From CBDFLD01 sp965249005 (GTDB lineage: Bacteria; Acidobacteriota; UBA6911), in contig CBDFLD010000011.1 of NCBI GenBank assembly GCA_965249005.1, positions 68,222-132,221 on the forward strand: a DNA stretch of 64,000 nt. The letters run 5' to 3'. Each line of letters opens with the position of its first letter. The stretch's first letter is position 1. Of this stretch, positions 1 through 10,400 are shown one piece after another. The translations under genes and the position numbers were made by a program. The notes under the pieces are model-generated. The model made no database searches. It had not been told where the DNA came from and saw only the letters and a program-made list of their open reading frames with translations.

Positions 1-120
1 CTCCATCGCTCCGGATCAGGTCGTAAGGTACGAGGCAGCCTACAGTGGTTCCACTCTACCTTCCGGCGTTGTCGCGGGCGATCCTCTTGGAAAGACCCCG
101 TAACCATTGCCGGGATTTCT
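1..120 (+). ncRNA. Possible 3' part of SRP (4.5S-like) RNA, partial
   Basis: No reading frame here starts convincingly, yet a strong terminator closes the region, so the segment looks like the end of a non-coding transcript. Bases 17-40 contain CAGG, then a hairpin (UCGUA/UACGA around AGG), then GGCAGC. This resembles the CAGG / apical hairpin / AGCAGC core of bacterial SRP RNA, but the apical stem is longer than the usual form. The 5' part would lie outside the window. The match is by eye and other small RNAs are possible. Confidence 0.25.
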
Positions 121-130
121 TCGGTTCACA

Positions 131-169
131 GGCGGTCTCACTCTCGCGGGTGAGACCGCCTTTTCGTTT
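131..169 (+). terminator. Rho-independent terminator
   Basis: A perfect 10-bp inverted repeat (GGCGGTCTCA at 131-140 and TGAGACCGCC at 151-160) with a 10-base loop is followed by TTTTCGTTT. It ends the plus-strand transcript entering from the left, just before the membrane protein gene at 189. Confidence 0.8.
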
Positions 170-188
170 GAATCCGTTGACCGTTCGG

Positions 189-2321
189 ATGCGCAAGAAG
201 CGATATTTCTACACCATCTATCCTATTCAAGCGGCCGCGCTTCTTGCGGTCCTGTTCCCTTTTCTCCGCCATAACAATCTCCTCGAGTGGGACTTTCCCG
301 GCCACGCGCTAGCGGTATGGCACCTCCAGAACAACCTGCTGCCCTGGGCAACCGGATGGAACCCGTTCTTTTACTGCGGCTATCCCCAAGGGATCTTCTA
401 CCCTCCGGCGGGGCATTATCTTGCTGCGCTGCTCAGTTTCCCGCTCGGCATTCCTCTGGCGATCAAAAGCCTGGTTGCACTCAGTTTTTTAGCTCTACCG
501 ATCACATTCTATTTCTTTTCCAGACGCTGGGGTTTGGATGAGCTGCAGTCGGGGATCAGTTCGTTGTGGCTGACCGCGTTGCTGTTTCTAAGCGGAGATT
601 TATTCGGAACCTGGACACTGGGCTCCGATTTGCGTTCCTCGTTGAACGTGGGTCTGTTTGCGAACAGCCTGAGTCTTCCCGTGCTGTTTGCCTTCATGGC
701 TACCTTCGCGCGAGGTCCGGGACGGTGGAAGACTGCCGGGCTCCTTCTCGGATTGCTCATCCTGCTGCATCCCCTCTCGACTTTGATAGGCGGACTGTTC
801 ATTGGCGCCACTATCCTGTGTTTCGCCTGGCAGCGAAAGAAATTGCAAGAGTGGAAACCGCTCATCTTTTCGCTGGTTCTCGGCCTGGGGCTTGGTGCCT
901 GCTGGATTCTTCCATTCCTCGCTTACCGGAGCTACATGAACCCGGAGTTCGCCGTGGCACCGTGGTCTGCCTCACTCCTGCTGCTGGTGTTCAACGGGCT
1001 CGGCCTCTCCGTGGCGGCACTGAGGGGAGGAAAAAGCGTCCGCATCCTTTCGGTGGCGTACCTGCTTCTGATCAACTTCATCTTTATCGGGATTCTCTGG
1101 AAGATAGACCTACAATTCTCCCGGCTCATGACATACCTGCTCTTCTTTATCCCCGTCTTCATACTCGTATGGGTCCGATCCCGTCCCGTCTTGTTGACGC
1201 TGGGCGTTCTCTCGGGCGCGCTCGGCCTGTTCGGCTATCGCTTCGGCGGGATCCGCCCGGAAGGTGTCCACGAGTTCCCCATGCCGGATTTCGGCCGTGT
1301 TGAAGGCCGGATTCTCGCGGTCTCCCCACCGACTCATCTCCCCGGGCATCACGTCCACCACGAACTCATCCCGATGAGAACTGGAAACGCCTCCGTCATG
1401 GGACTCTTCATCGAATCGAGCTTGAACGGACGGTTCCTGGGCAACTTGATGCGCTCCCTCGATCCTGACTCGCATGTTTGGGGCACCCCCACCGAATCGG
1501 TAACGCCCGAAGTGATGGGAGAGGATTACGCGGAGTACATCCTTGAGCGGTTACGGCTCTTCGACATTCGATACATATACACCGATCTCAAGCTCGAGCA
1601 TACCTTGGATCCGGGACTTGCGGAAACGAAGCGGTTCATGCATCGTTACCCGATGCCGGAATCCATCTCCGCGAAACAGGCGGAGGACTTGCGAGATCGC
1701 TACAATACCAGTGGACGGTTCTTTGATTTCTATTTGTACCCGGTCAGTCCAGGCTCGCTAGCCGAGCCTCTGCCGTACGTTCCGACCGAACCTGGTTCAG
1801 ACTGGAAGCTCACCAATCAACAATGGTTTCTTCAAATGAAAGGGGTGCCCATCTTCACGGACGAGCCCGTGCCTGAAACGGCCCAGCCGGCATCACCCGG
1901 CGATTGGGTTGCGGTCCGAGAGGTCTCCTCAAACATGGATCGAATCGTGCTCGACATTCAATCCGAAAAGGAAATCCCCGTCCTGGTAAAGGTCGGGTAC
2001 TTTCCGAGCTGGAACTTGACGCTAAATGGGCATTCAGCCCCTCTCTACCGGGCATCACCGAACTTGATGCTCCTGTTTGGAAAGGGAGAGGCGGTCCTGG
2101 AATATGGCCGCTCCTGGGAGGAGTACGCTGGTTTGTTTCTATCCGGTCTGGCGCTGACGTTTCTGATCGGGGCCTCTACGCACCCCTTCTGGAGACCAGC
2201 GCCAAACTCAAGATGGTCGCAAATCCTGCAAGGAGGGTTACGCCCAGCCCTGCAAAGAAACTCCAGGGGAAATAGCGGAACTCAATCTGATGGGTCCCCT
2301 CGGGCACTTCGATGGCTCTGA
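189..2321 (+). CDS. Multi-pass membrane protein, GT-C/YfhO-like
   Basis: The ATG at 189 is preferred because it follows the terminator and is directly followed by a basic stretch and the first membrane segment. It gives 710 residues. The N-terminal half has about ten hydrophobic segments, with an early extracytoplasmic loop carrying an Asp-rich 'WDFPGH' motif and 'GYPQGIFYPP'. This layout is typical of GT-C-fold glycosyltransferases and PTPS-related membrane proteins. A soluble region of about 300 residues follows, ending in a YfhO-like beta element ('YFPSWNLTLNG') and one last membrane segment. The likely role is handling of lipid-linked sugars or glycosylation at the envelope; substrate unknown. 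Its last 48 codons overlap the convergent gene on the other strand. Confidence 0.75.
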   Translation: MRKKRYFYTIYPIQAAALLAVLFPFLRHNNLLEWDFPGHALAVWHLQNNLLPWATGWNPFFYCGYPQGIFYPPAGHYLAALLSFPLGIPLAIKSLVALSFLALPITFYFFSRRWGLDELQSGISSLWLTALLFLSGDLFGTWTLGSDLRSSLNVGLFANSLSLPVLFAFMATFARGPGRWKTAGLLLGLLILLHPLSTLIGGLFIGATILCFAWQRKKLQEWKPLIFSLVLGLGLGACWILPFLAYRSYMNPEFAVAPWSASLLLLVFNGLGLSVAALRGGKSVRILSVAYLLLINFIFIGILWKIDLQFSRLMTYLLFFIPVFILVWVRSRPVLLTLGVLSGALGLFGYRFGGIRPEGVHEFPMPDFGRVEGRILAVSPPTHLPGHHVHHELIPMRTGNASVMGLFIESSLNGRFLGNLMRSLDPDSHVWGTPTESVTPEVMGEDYAEYILERLRLFDIRYIYTDLKLEHTLDPGLAETKRFMHRYPMPESISAKQAEDLRDRYNTSGRFFDFYLYPVSPGSLAEPLPYVPTEPGSDWKLTNQQWFLQMKGVPIFTDEPVPETAQPASPGDWVAVREVSSNMDRIVLDIQSEKEIPVLVKVGYFPSWNLTLNGHSAPLYRASPNLMLLFGKGEAVLEYGRSWEEYAGLFLSGLALTFLIGASTHPFWRPAPNSRWSQILQGGLRPALQRNSRGNSGTQSDGSPRALRWL

Positions 2322-4605
2322 ACGCAAAGTTCGCCCGCAGCATCGGCACCGGACGACCATCGAGATACGCCGTCCATCCTGGGTAGTAAGTGTCAAGCAG
2401 GACCACGAACCCGGGTACGGCAGCAGATACCTCGCAACGAACCCGTTCGTTCGTGTAGTCTACGATCCTCGCTTCTCCAGCCCCGGGGCGGCTTCGAACG
2501 GACACGCCGGCACCCTGCAGGATTACCTCTCGATCGTGCGCAAACTCGCCGTCCTTCAAGACGTCCAGAGCATCACCCGCGGAGGAGGCATAGCGAGCTC
2601 CCGACACGAAATAAAGACGTGGAAGCACACCCTCGAGCTGATACACGTGGAGCTCCAAATCGGAGTGAGTGTCGAAAGATGCGATCTTTTCCACCCTAGG
2701 GTCGGTCGGTTCTCCCATGGTGAGCAAGTACTGGGAGTTCAATCTCTGCAAAAAGGTCGGGATCATCCGCTCGTCGAGCTGCAGGAACGCTTTGTGCAGC
2801 ATCGCCGATTCCACGGTGTTGAGATCATCTACGGACGGATAGAGTGAGTATTGAATCCCCTGCGCAATCCCATACAGTGGCTGCCCGCTCCGCCGATAGA
2901 AGAGCGAGTACCAGGCCGCGGAGCGATTGGGGGCGCGCAACTCATGAATGGGTAAGGAAGCAGGAGAATCCAGTGGGATGACCCGATGCAGAGTGCCCGT
3001 TCTCTGCTGCAGGAAGCGATTCACTTCTGAGACATACTGGAAATCCTCACCTGAAATGAGCGGGGTCAGACCAATATTGACCGGTATCAATTCCGCCGCG
3101 AGAAGCAAAATCGCCAGACACCCCACCCAAGCACCCCGACGCCAGAACGGAGCACTCAAAACTACGATTGCCGACAGGGAAAGAAACAGCCCCGTCGATC
3201 TGAAGGATTCGATCAAATGATTCATGATCGTGTCCAGATCCTTCTTGTGTATCAACTGGGAACCCAAAGACGACTGGATCCACCCCCTCACTCCGTCCGG
3301 AGCGTGATCCACAACCACCCAGGCGCCAAGGACCACCGCACCCAGGACCAGTCCGACCAAGCCTATGATGGAGGTCGCCTTCCGGTAGCGTAGAATTCGC
3401 TGAGGTTTTCGAAGGAGAACCTCGAGGCCCAAAGAGGCCATCACGCTCAGGCAAAGAGTTGAGAGCAAGAAATACTTGGACGGGTACCGCCCCAACCCAC
3501 TCCCGACATGCTCATAGAGCCATGTCACAAACGGGTTGTACTTGCCGGAGGCAAAAAGAATTCCGACAGCAGATAGAGTGGAGAAAAGTATAGTTAGATT
3601 TCGGCGGTGGGACCAGAGTGACAAAAGCACCAGAAGAAGAGTCCCCGATCCGAGGAAAAACGATACCAGGTATCCTTCCCGGTTCTCGTGAAACGCTTCT
3701 CCCCAATAGATCGAGCGATTGAGGGTGTAGGGCGATCCGAAAAAGTTCGGGAGCAAGATATTGATGAAGTCCATCGGATGCATAGACCAGCGGACGATCT
3801 CGCTCGGATCATAACCCATTCCGCGGCTCGAATGCCCCAGTAGCTCCAAAGTAGGCAGAATCTGAACCGCAGTGAGGAGCATCGCCAGCGAGACACCTGC
3901 AACCAGCACAATTCCGATATGCTTCAAAGCCCTCCGACGATCTGGCGATTCTCGCCAATGGTGTATCGAAAGGCCTATCAGGAGCCACAGGCCACATTGC
4001 ATGACCAACGGTTCCATCGCGACGACCTGGACGGCCAGGATCCCGGCGAATAGGGATATCCTGCGCAACCGGCGCCGACCGCTCACCGCCACCAGGTAAG
4101 ACCATCCTAGCCAGGGAAGGATTGCGATACCGGGGACAATATTGTACAGGTTCAGAAAGGAGAGCACCGTTCCGGAGAACTGATAGACGAGAGAGCCTCC
4201 AAACGCCGCCAGAGGAAAAAGGCCCAGCCTTCGCTGTAGAAAATATGCTCCCAAACCGGCCACGAGAGGATGGACGATGAAGTGAAGCTTGAAAGCGTAT
4301 TCAAAGGGTAAGAACAAATGAAAGAGATTGGTCGGGTAGAAGGCCATCGCGTTCGGATTCGCCAGCAGGGGCTGTCCGAAGTAAACGAAGGGATTCCACA
4401 AAGGAAACTGGGCCCTGGAGTATGCATCGATCAGAACGGAGCGAAGTGGATAGTGGAAACTGAGAATGTCCCGGTAGTAGAGATTCTTGGAAGTAAACAG
4501 CAAGTCATAAAAAAACAGAATGCCAAGGACAACCAGGACAACGGGTGCCCAGAGATCCGGGGATAGTCGATGCTTGGTATCGCTGTCTATTGTCGCCGTC
4601 GTCAT
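2176..4605 (-). CDS. YfhO family membrane protein (copy 1)
   Basis: This 809-residue protein has a short cytoplasmic N-terminus, then many membrane segments. A first outside loop carries 'YYRDILSFHYPLR' and 'FPLWNPFVYFGQPLLANPN'. After about residue 520 there is a soluble domain, a 'YYPGWTAYLDG' C-terminal beta element, and a last membrane segment. This order is typical of the YfhO/GT-C family; Bacillus YfhO is implicated in glycosylating lipoteichoic acid. The role here is inferred as sugar transfer at the outer face of the inner membrane. It lies 86 bases downstream of a closely related gene, so the pair is a tandem duplication and probably one operon. The 3' end overlaps the convergent gene by 146 bases. 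Confidence 0.8.
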   Translation of the reverse strand: MTTATIDSDTKHRLSPDLWAPVVLVVLGILFFYDLLFTSKNLYYRDILSFHYPLRSVLIDAYSRAQFPLWNPFVYFGQPLLANPNAMAFYPTNLFHLFLPFEYAFKLHFIVHPLVAGLGAYFLQRRLGLFPLAAFGGSLVYQFSGTVLSFLNLYNIVPGIAILPWLGWSYLVAVSGRRRLRRISLFAGILAVQVVAMEPLVMQCGLWLLIGLSIHHWRESPDRRRALKHIGIVLVAGVSLAMLLTAVQILPTLELLGHSSRGMGYDPSEIVRWSMHPMDFINILLPNFFGSPYTLNRSIYWGEAFHENREGYLVSFFLGSGTLLLVLLSLWSHRRNLTILFSTLSAVGILFASGKYNPFVTWLYEHVGSGLGRYPSKYFLLSTLCLSVMASLGLEVLLRKPQRILRYRKATSIIGLVGLVLGAVVLGAWVVVDHAPDGVRGWIQSSLGSQLIHKKDLDTIMNHLIESFRSTGLFLSLSAIVVLSAPFWRRGAWVGCLAILLLAAELIPVNIGLTPLISGEDFQYVSEVNRFLQQRTGTLHRVIPLDSPASLPIHELRAPNRSAAWYSLFYRRSGQPLYGIAQGIQYSLYPSVDDLNTVESAMLHKAFLQLDERMIPTFLQRLNSQYLLTMGEPTDPRVEKIASFDTHSDLELHVYQLEGVLPRLYFVSGARYASSAGDALDVLKDGEFAHDREVILQGAGVSVRSRPGAGEARIVDYTNERVRCEVSAAVPGFVVLLDTYYPGWTAYLDGRPVPMLRANFAFRAIEVPEGTHQIEFRYFPWSFFAGLGVTLLAGFATILSLALVSRRGA

Positions 4606-4691
4606 GGCAACCTATACCACCCGTACTGGCATCTAAACCACGGCGCAACCGCGGCCGGCCGCGACAGAGGGGAGAGAGGTAGGCAGATATG

Positions 4692-7145
4692 TCACTCGGA
4701 AACAAACACCAGATCCCTGCGCCTCCCGCGAAAAACCACAACAAGAGAGATTATCAACGTGGTGATCGAGATCCCCAGCCCAAGGTAGAAAGAATTGGGC
4801 TCGTACCGGAACTCTACCTGGTGCTGTCCGGGTGGGACCGCCACGGCCCGAAACGCATAGTTGGCTTTGAGAATTTCCACTTCCCGCTCGCCAAGGTAGG
4901 CTTTCCATCCTGGGTAGTAGCTGTCCAAGAGGACCAGGTAGCCTGGTTCTCGGGCTGTCACTTCACAGACGACGCGCCCGTTTTCGTAGGCTGTGGTTCG
5001 CGCACTCCCGCCCGGAGTCCCGCCTCCCTCCTTGGCCGGTACCGAGGACTCCGGCTCGAGCACAACGGTGTTGCCATACGGAAAATCAGGGTAAACGATG
5101 AGGTTCAACGCCTCCTGGGCGCTGGGCGCCAGGCGCACTCCCGTAACGAAATAGGATCGGGCGAGAGAGTTTTCGAGCCAGTAGAGATTCAATGGAAAAT
5201 CAGTTCGCGTGTCGAAGGTGGAAATCAGCCGCAGGCCGGGCTTGTCGAGCTTGTCCAGAAGCAGAACCATAGGGGAATTCACTTTCCCCAAAAGGTCCAA
5301 TCGGCCCTGATCCGGAAGCCGGCCGCAGGTTCTCCACAGTTCTACCGATTCCCTCGTGTTCAAGTGATCGACCGAACGGTCCAGAGAGTACTGAATCCTC
5401 TGCTCGATTCCATACATCGGTTGCCCCGACATCTTGTAGAACAGGATCAGCCACGCCGTCGACTCGTTTGGGACACGGATCCGCATGTCCGGCATCGGCC
5501 TCAACAATGTGGGAGAGGCAACCCGGAACGGCTCCTCGGGACCAGTGTTCTCGATAAACTGATTCACCTCCGAAACAAAAGAAAAGTCCGCCCCAGAGAT
5601 CAACGGAGACAATCTCAGGTTCGAGGGGAGCAGCTCGGCACCTATCACGAGAATAACAAGCGCAGCAATCATCCGCGCCCAGCGCCAATACGGTGTACTG
5701 AAGACCAGCAAACTGGAGAGAAGAAGGAAGCCCCCGGAGTAGCACAGGGAATAAACCAACTGAGAGCGAATCGCGCCCCAATCCTTCGTACCCAAGAGAG
5801 CAGGGTCCGTTTGGGCGCGAAGCCATTGATCCAATCCGGTCGGTGCGAAGAAAAAAAACCCGGCCACCGCAACAACGATGACAGACACTATCGAAGCACC
5901 CAGTGAAATCGAGGTGATCCAACGCCTTCGCGAGCGGCCGCCCTTTTCGTGTTCCAGCAATACTTCCAGGCCGAGAGCGCACAACATGGAAAAAGACAAG
6001 GTCGCCAACAAGAAATACTTCGAGGGATAGCGACCGAGCCCGAAGGTAGGAACGTTCTCGTAGAGCCACTGATAAAACACGTTGTACTTGCCGAGAGCGA
6101 GCGCAACTCCAACAACCGTCAGCGCGACCAGCGTGAAGTGCAGGCCTTTTCGATGAGTGAGAAAAGACATGCAAAACAGCAGTATCGCCGTTGCACCCAG
6201 GTAGAAGGAAACCAGATAAGGTTCGCGCGCGTTGTGAAACAACTCTCCCCAGTACTTGGCTCCGTTGAGAGTGTAGGGATCGCCAAAAAATTGAGGAACA
6301 ACGACGTTGACAAGATCCATGGGATGCATCGACCAGCTGCTGATGGTCTCGAAATCGTAGCCCGCCCCTCTGGCAGAGTGGGGGATGAGCTCCAGGGTAG
6401 GAAGTACCTGCACGGCAGCAAACCCAACAGACAGAAGACCGCCGAAAGAAACCACCCGCACCAAGGTCCCTGCTGAGGCTCCAGGGCGAGACCATCGGTA
6501 CAGCGCGAGCGCGAGGAGAAAAAGAATCGTACACTGAAACATCAAGGGCTCGAAGGCAATCGCTTGCAGCGCCACGACTGCGGCAAGGAGTATGATCCGC
6601 TTCCACGTGGGCCGCTGCAGTGCTCCCCAGAGAGCCCAGCCGGCCCAAGGCATGAGTGCAACGGCCGGGATGATATTGTAGAGATTAAGGAATGAGAGCA
6701 GTGTCCCGCTGAATCCGTAGGCCAAAGCGCCGCCGAAAGCCGCGTACGGATGAAGGCCAAGGCGTCTCTGCAAAAAAAAGGTGCCCCAGGTCGCAAGCAA
6801 CGGATGAAGGATAAAGTGCAACTTGAATGCGTAGTCGAAAGAAAAAATCAAGTGGAGCAGATTGCTGGGGTAGAAGGCCATGTAATTCGGATTCGCCAGC
6901 AGCGGTTGGCCGAGGTAGAGGTAGGGATTCCAGAGCGGGAATTCTCCGTGGGCGTAGGCATCAATCAACACCCTTCGCAAAGGGTAATGAAAATTAAGGA
7001 TATCGCGGAAGTAGAGGTTTTTGGAGGAAAACAGAAAATCTGCAAAGAAGACGACCCACAGTGTCGTCAGTATCAGTACGGCGATCAGATCGGCCGCACG
7101 CCATCGGCTTGAATCATGCTCCAGATTTTCTTGCGGCCACTTCAT
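4692..7145 (-). CDS. YfhO family membrane protein (copy 2)
   Basis: This 817-residue paralogue of the downstream gene shares the motifs 'YFRDILNFHYPLRRVLIDAY', 'FPLWNPYLYLGQPLLANPN', 'LSFLNLYNI' and the terminal 'YYPGWKAYLGE' element. It has roughly a dozen membrane segments, an outside domain and a C-terminal membrane segment. The two proteins clearly differ along their whole length, so the duplication is not recent. No strong ribosome binding site precedes the ATG at 7145, and a slightly different start is possible. It is the first gene of the pair and lies 261 bases downstream of rpoC. Function by family: transfer or handling of lipid-linked sugars at the membrane. Confidence 0.8.
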   Translation of the reverse strand: MKWPQENLEHDSSRWRAADLIAVLILTTLWVVFFADFLFSSKNLYFRDILNFHYPLRRVLIDAYAHGEFPLWNPYLYLGQPLLANPNYMAFYPSNLLHLIFSFDYAFKLHFILHPLLATWGTFFLQRRLGLHPYAAFGGALAYGFSGTLLSFLNLYNIIPAVALMPWAGWALWGALQRPTWKRIILLAAVVALQAIAFEPLMFQCTILFLLALALYRWSRPGASAGTLVRVVSFGGLLSVGFAAVQVLPTLELIPHSARGAGYDFETISSWSMHPMDLVNVVVPQFFGDPYTLNGAKYWGELFHNAREPYLVSFYLGATAILLFCMSFLTHRKGLHFTLVALTVVGVALALGKYNVFYQWLYENVPTFGLGRYPSKYFLLATLSFSMLCALGLEVLLEHEKGGRSRRRWITSISLGASIVSVIVVAVAGFFFFAPTGLDQWLRAQTDPALLGTKDWGAIRSQLVYSLCYSGGFLLLSSLLVFSTPYWRWARMIAALVILVIGAELLPSNLRLSPLISGADFSFVSEVNQFIENTGPEEPFRVASPTLLRPMPDMRIRVPNESTAWLILFYKMSGQPMYGIEQRIQYSLDRSVDHLNTRESVELWRTCGRLPDQGRLDLLGKVNSPMVLLLDKLDKPGLRLISTFDTRTDFPLNLYWLENSLARSYFVTGVRLAPSAQEALNLIVYPDFPYGNTVVLEPESSVPAKEGGGTPGGSARTTAYENGRVVCEVTAREPGYLVLLDSYYPGWKAYLGEREVEILKANYAFRAVAVPPGQHQVEFRYEPNSFYLGLGISITTLIISLVVVFRGRRRDLVFVSE

Positions 7146-7406
7146 GGCGGGAGGGACCCTGGGGAGCGCCAGCTGTCTCCCCCTATCCGTGAGGTTCGAC
7201 AGCCGTGCTCATTGTGTTCTTTGGCCGTCTGTGGTAACGCCGCTGCGCGGGCTCGCTCAAGAATAACTTCACATTCCGGCGTCTCATCTTCGCGCCGTCT
7301 TCGGTCCTCCTACAAATCCCCTTTGCAATAAGGGTCGTGGATACTCCCGGCCCCATCCGAGAGCCGAGACGAAAAGCGGATCACGACCCCCACCAGAGGG
7401 GTGATG
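7146..7406 (-). other. Intergenic region downstream of rpoC
   Basis: This 261-base gap separates the rpoC stop from the YfhO pair. It holds GGGTCGTG near 7333 and its inverted copy CACGACCC near 7382, and a small CCCC/GGGG hairpin, but no clear U-tract terminator or convincing promoter. I see no gene in it. Confidence 0.4.
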
Positions 7407-10400
7407 CTAGCCGGCATCAGCCCTCTTTCCTTTGAGTGCCTCCAGGTCCAGAGGGCCGGGAAGCAAATCCACCTCGAGGTCGACATCTTCCGGTGCCTCC
7501 TCAGGAACCACCTCTTCCGTGAGCGCGATATTGTGGTAGATGCTCATGCCGGTCCCAGCTGGGATCAATCGTCCCATGATCACGTTCTCCTTGAGGCCGC
7601 GCAGATAATCTACCTTCCCGCTGATGGCCGCTTCCGTGAGAACGCGGGTCGTCTCTTGAAAGCTGGCAGCGGAGATGAAGCTATCAGTAGACAGAGACGC
7701 CTTGGTAATCCCCAAGAGTAGTGGACGACCCTTCGCGGGTTGGCCTTCATCGTTCTCTACCCTCTCGTTCTCTTCGTAAAAGCGAAACTTGTCCACCTGC
7801 TCCTCCAACAGGAACTCGGTGTCCCCGACCTCCTCCACCTTGATCCAGCGCATCATTTGCCGAACGATGGTCTCGATATGCTTGTCGTTGATGTTGACCC
7901 CTTGAAGTCGATACACCTCCTGAATCTCGTTGACCAGGTAGCTCTGCAATTCTTTCTCGCCGAGAACCTTGAGAATATCATGAGGGTTACGGGGGCCGTC
8001 CATCAGGGCCTCTCCGGCCAGCACGTACTCGCCTTCCTGAACATTGATGTGAACGCCGCGGGGCAGGAGGTACTCCTTGACGATTCCTCCTTCATTCTCG
8101 ACCTCGATCTTCCTCTGTCCGCGCACGAGGCCTCCGTATTGCACGGTACCATCGATCTCAGTAATTACGGCAGTTTCCTTCGGCTTGCGAGCCTCGAACA
8201 GCTCGACGATGCGCGGAAGCCCACCCGTAATGTCCTTGGTCTTTCTGGTCTCACGCGGGATCTTCGATAGAATGCTCCCAGGATAGACCTGTTCACCGTC
8301 ATCGACCCAAAGATGCGCCTTCGAAGGAAGCAAGTAGTTTTTGATCACCTTGCCCTTGTCGTTCCTGATGAGAATCTGCGGCTGCCATTTTTCGTCGGAT
8401 GATTCCGTGATGACCTTTCGCACCAGACCCGTGTTTTCGTCTCGCTCCTCCTTGACGGTAATTCCATCACTAAGATCCTTGAAGGCGACCGTCCCTCCAA
8501 ACTCCGTCAAGATCGCAAAGGAGTACGGATCCCACTCGACCAAAACTTGCCCGGGTTTGATCTTCTGACCCTCTTTGACCTTGAGAGTTGCTCCGTATGC
8601 CACCGAGTACCGTTCCTTTTCACGGCCGGCTTCGTCTGTCACCGTCAGGGTGCCATTGCGGTTCATGACAACGAAGTTGCCGTCCTTGTTGGTGACGTGC
8701 AGGACGTTGAGGAACTTCACGATTCCATCGTTTCTGGACTCATGAGTCGACTCTTCGTGGGTCCGGCTGGCGGTTCCTCCAATGTGGAAGGTCCGCATCG
8801 TCAGCTGAGTCCCGGGCTCGCCAATCGACTGGGCTGCAATAACACCAACGGCTTCTCCCAGGTCAACCATCCTCCCCGAAGCCAGGTTGCGGCCGTAGCA
8901 TCGGACACAAACACCGCGCTTCGCTTTGCAGGTCAAAACGGAACGGATCTTTACCCTTTCGATTCCGGCCGCTTGAATGTCAGCGGACAGGGTTTCGGTA
9001 ATTCCCTCATTGACCTTGACGATGGTATCCCCGGTCAGCGGATCTTTCACGTTCTCTAGAGAAACACGGCCGACAATCCGGTCCCGCAACGGCTCTATGA
9101 TTTCACCTCCCTCGATGATCGAGGTGACAAAGATCCCGTCCAGAGTGCTGCAGTCTTCCAGGGATATGATCACATCTTGCGCCACGTCGACGAGACGTCG
9201 GGTCAAGTATCCCGAATCTGCGGTCTTTAACGCGGTGTCCGCCAATCCCTTCCGCGCACCGTGTGTCGAAATGAAGTACTGCAGCACGGTGAGTCCTTCG
9301 CGAAAGTTGGCAGTGATCGGTGTTTCGATGATCTCGCCAGAAGGTTTTGCCATCAAACCACGCATTCCCGCGAGCTGCCGAATCTGTTGTTTACTGCCTC
9401 GTGCGCCGGAGTCCGCCATGATGAAGATAGGATTGAACTCATTATCCGATTCATCCATGACAGCCATCTTCCGGAACATCTCGTCGGAAACTCGTTCCGT
9501 GACATCGGACCAAATATCAATGATCTTGTTGTATCGTTCCCCGTCCGTGATCGCTCCCTCCTGGTACTGTTTCTCGACCTCGATCACGCTTGCCCGTGCC
9601 GCTTCAACCAGCTCGACCTTGTTGTCCGGAACGACCAGGTCGTCGATTCCAATGGAGATACCCGCCTTGGTCGCGTACAGAAACCCCAAATCCTTGAGCC
9701 GGTCGAGGGTCGCCACCGTGGTGTCCAACCCGAAATGCAGGTAGCAATAGTTGACCAGCTGCTGCAGGCCTTTTCGTTTCATCAGGCCGTTGATCAGAGG
9801 GGTCCCTTCGGGCAGGATCGAATTGAACATGAGCCGGCCGACAGTGGTATTGACGAACTCGCCCTTGACATCCCGGACGTCCGCCAGCATCACGGCTTGG
9901 TCGTCATATTGAGTGGTGAGATCCATCAGTAGACCGGTATACCGGTAGCGAATCGGAGTGAGCCGCTCGACCATGCCGTTGTCGAGTGCGAACATCACTT
10001 CGTCTTCCGAGCCGAAAACGCGGCCCTCTCCCAGCGTCCCTTTCTTCGCCTTGGTCAGATAGTAGCAGCCGAGAACGATGTCCTGGCTGGGAATGGCAAT
10101 CGGTTGCCCGTTCGCGGGAGAAAGAATGTTGTGACGGCTGAGCATGAGAACCGAGGCCTCGATCTGCGCCTCTGGCGAAAGGGGAATGTGGACGGCCATC
10201 TGGTCGCCGTCGAAATCCGCGTTGAACGCAGCACAAACCAGCGGTGGGATCTTGATCGCCTTCCCCTCGACCAAGACCGGCTCGAAGGCCTGAATTCCCA
10301 GCCTATGGAGTGTGGGAGCCCGGTTCAGCAAGACGGGATGGTCTTTGATCACTTCCTCGAGGATATCCCAAACGACAGATTCTTGCCGTTCGACCATCTC

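Noticed and set aside
4689..6648. Long open frames on both strands (405 and 482 codons) inside the upstream YfhO gene
   Set aside because: They are in other frames of a gene with clear family motifs and show no features of their own.
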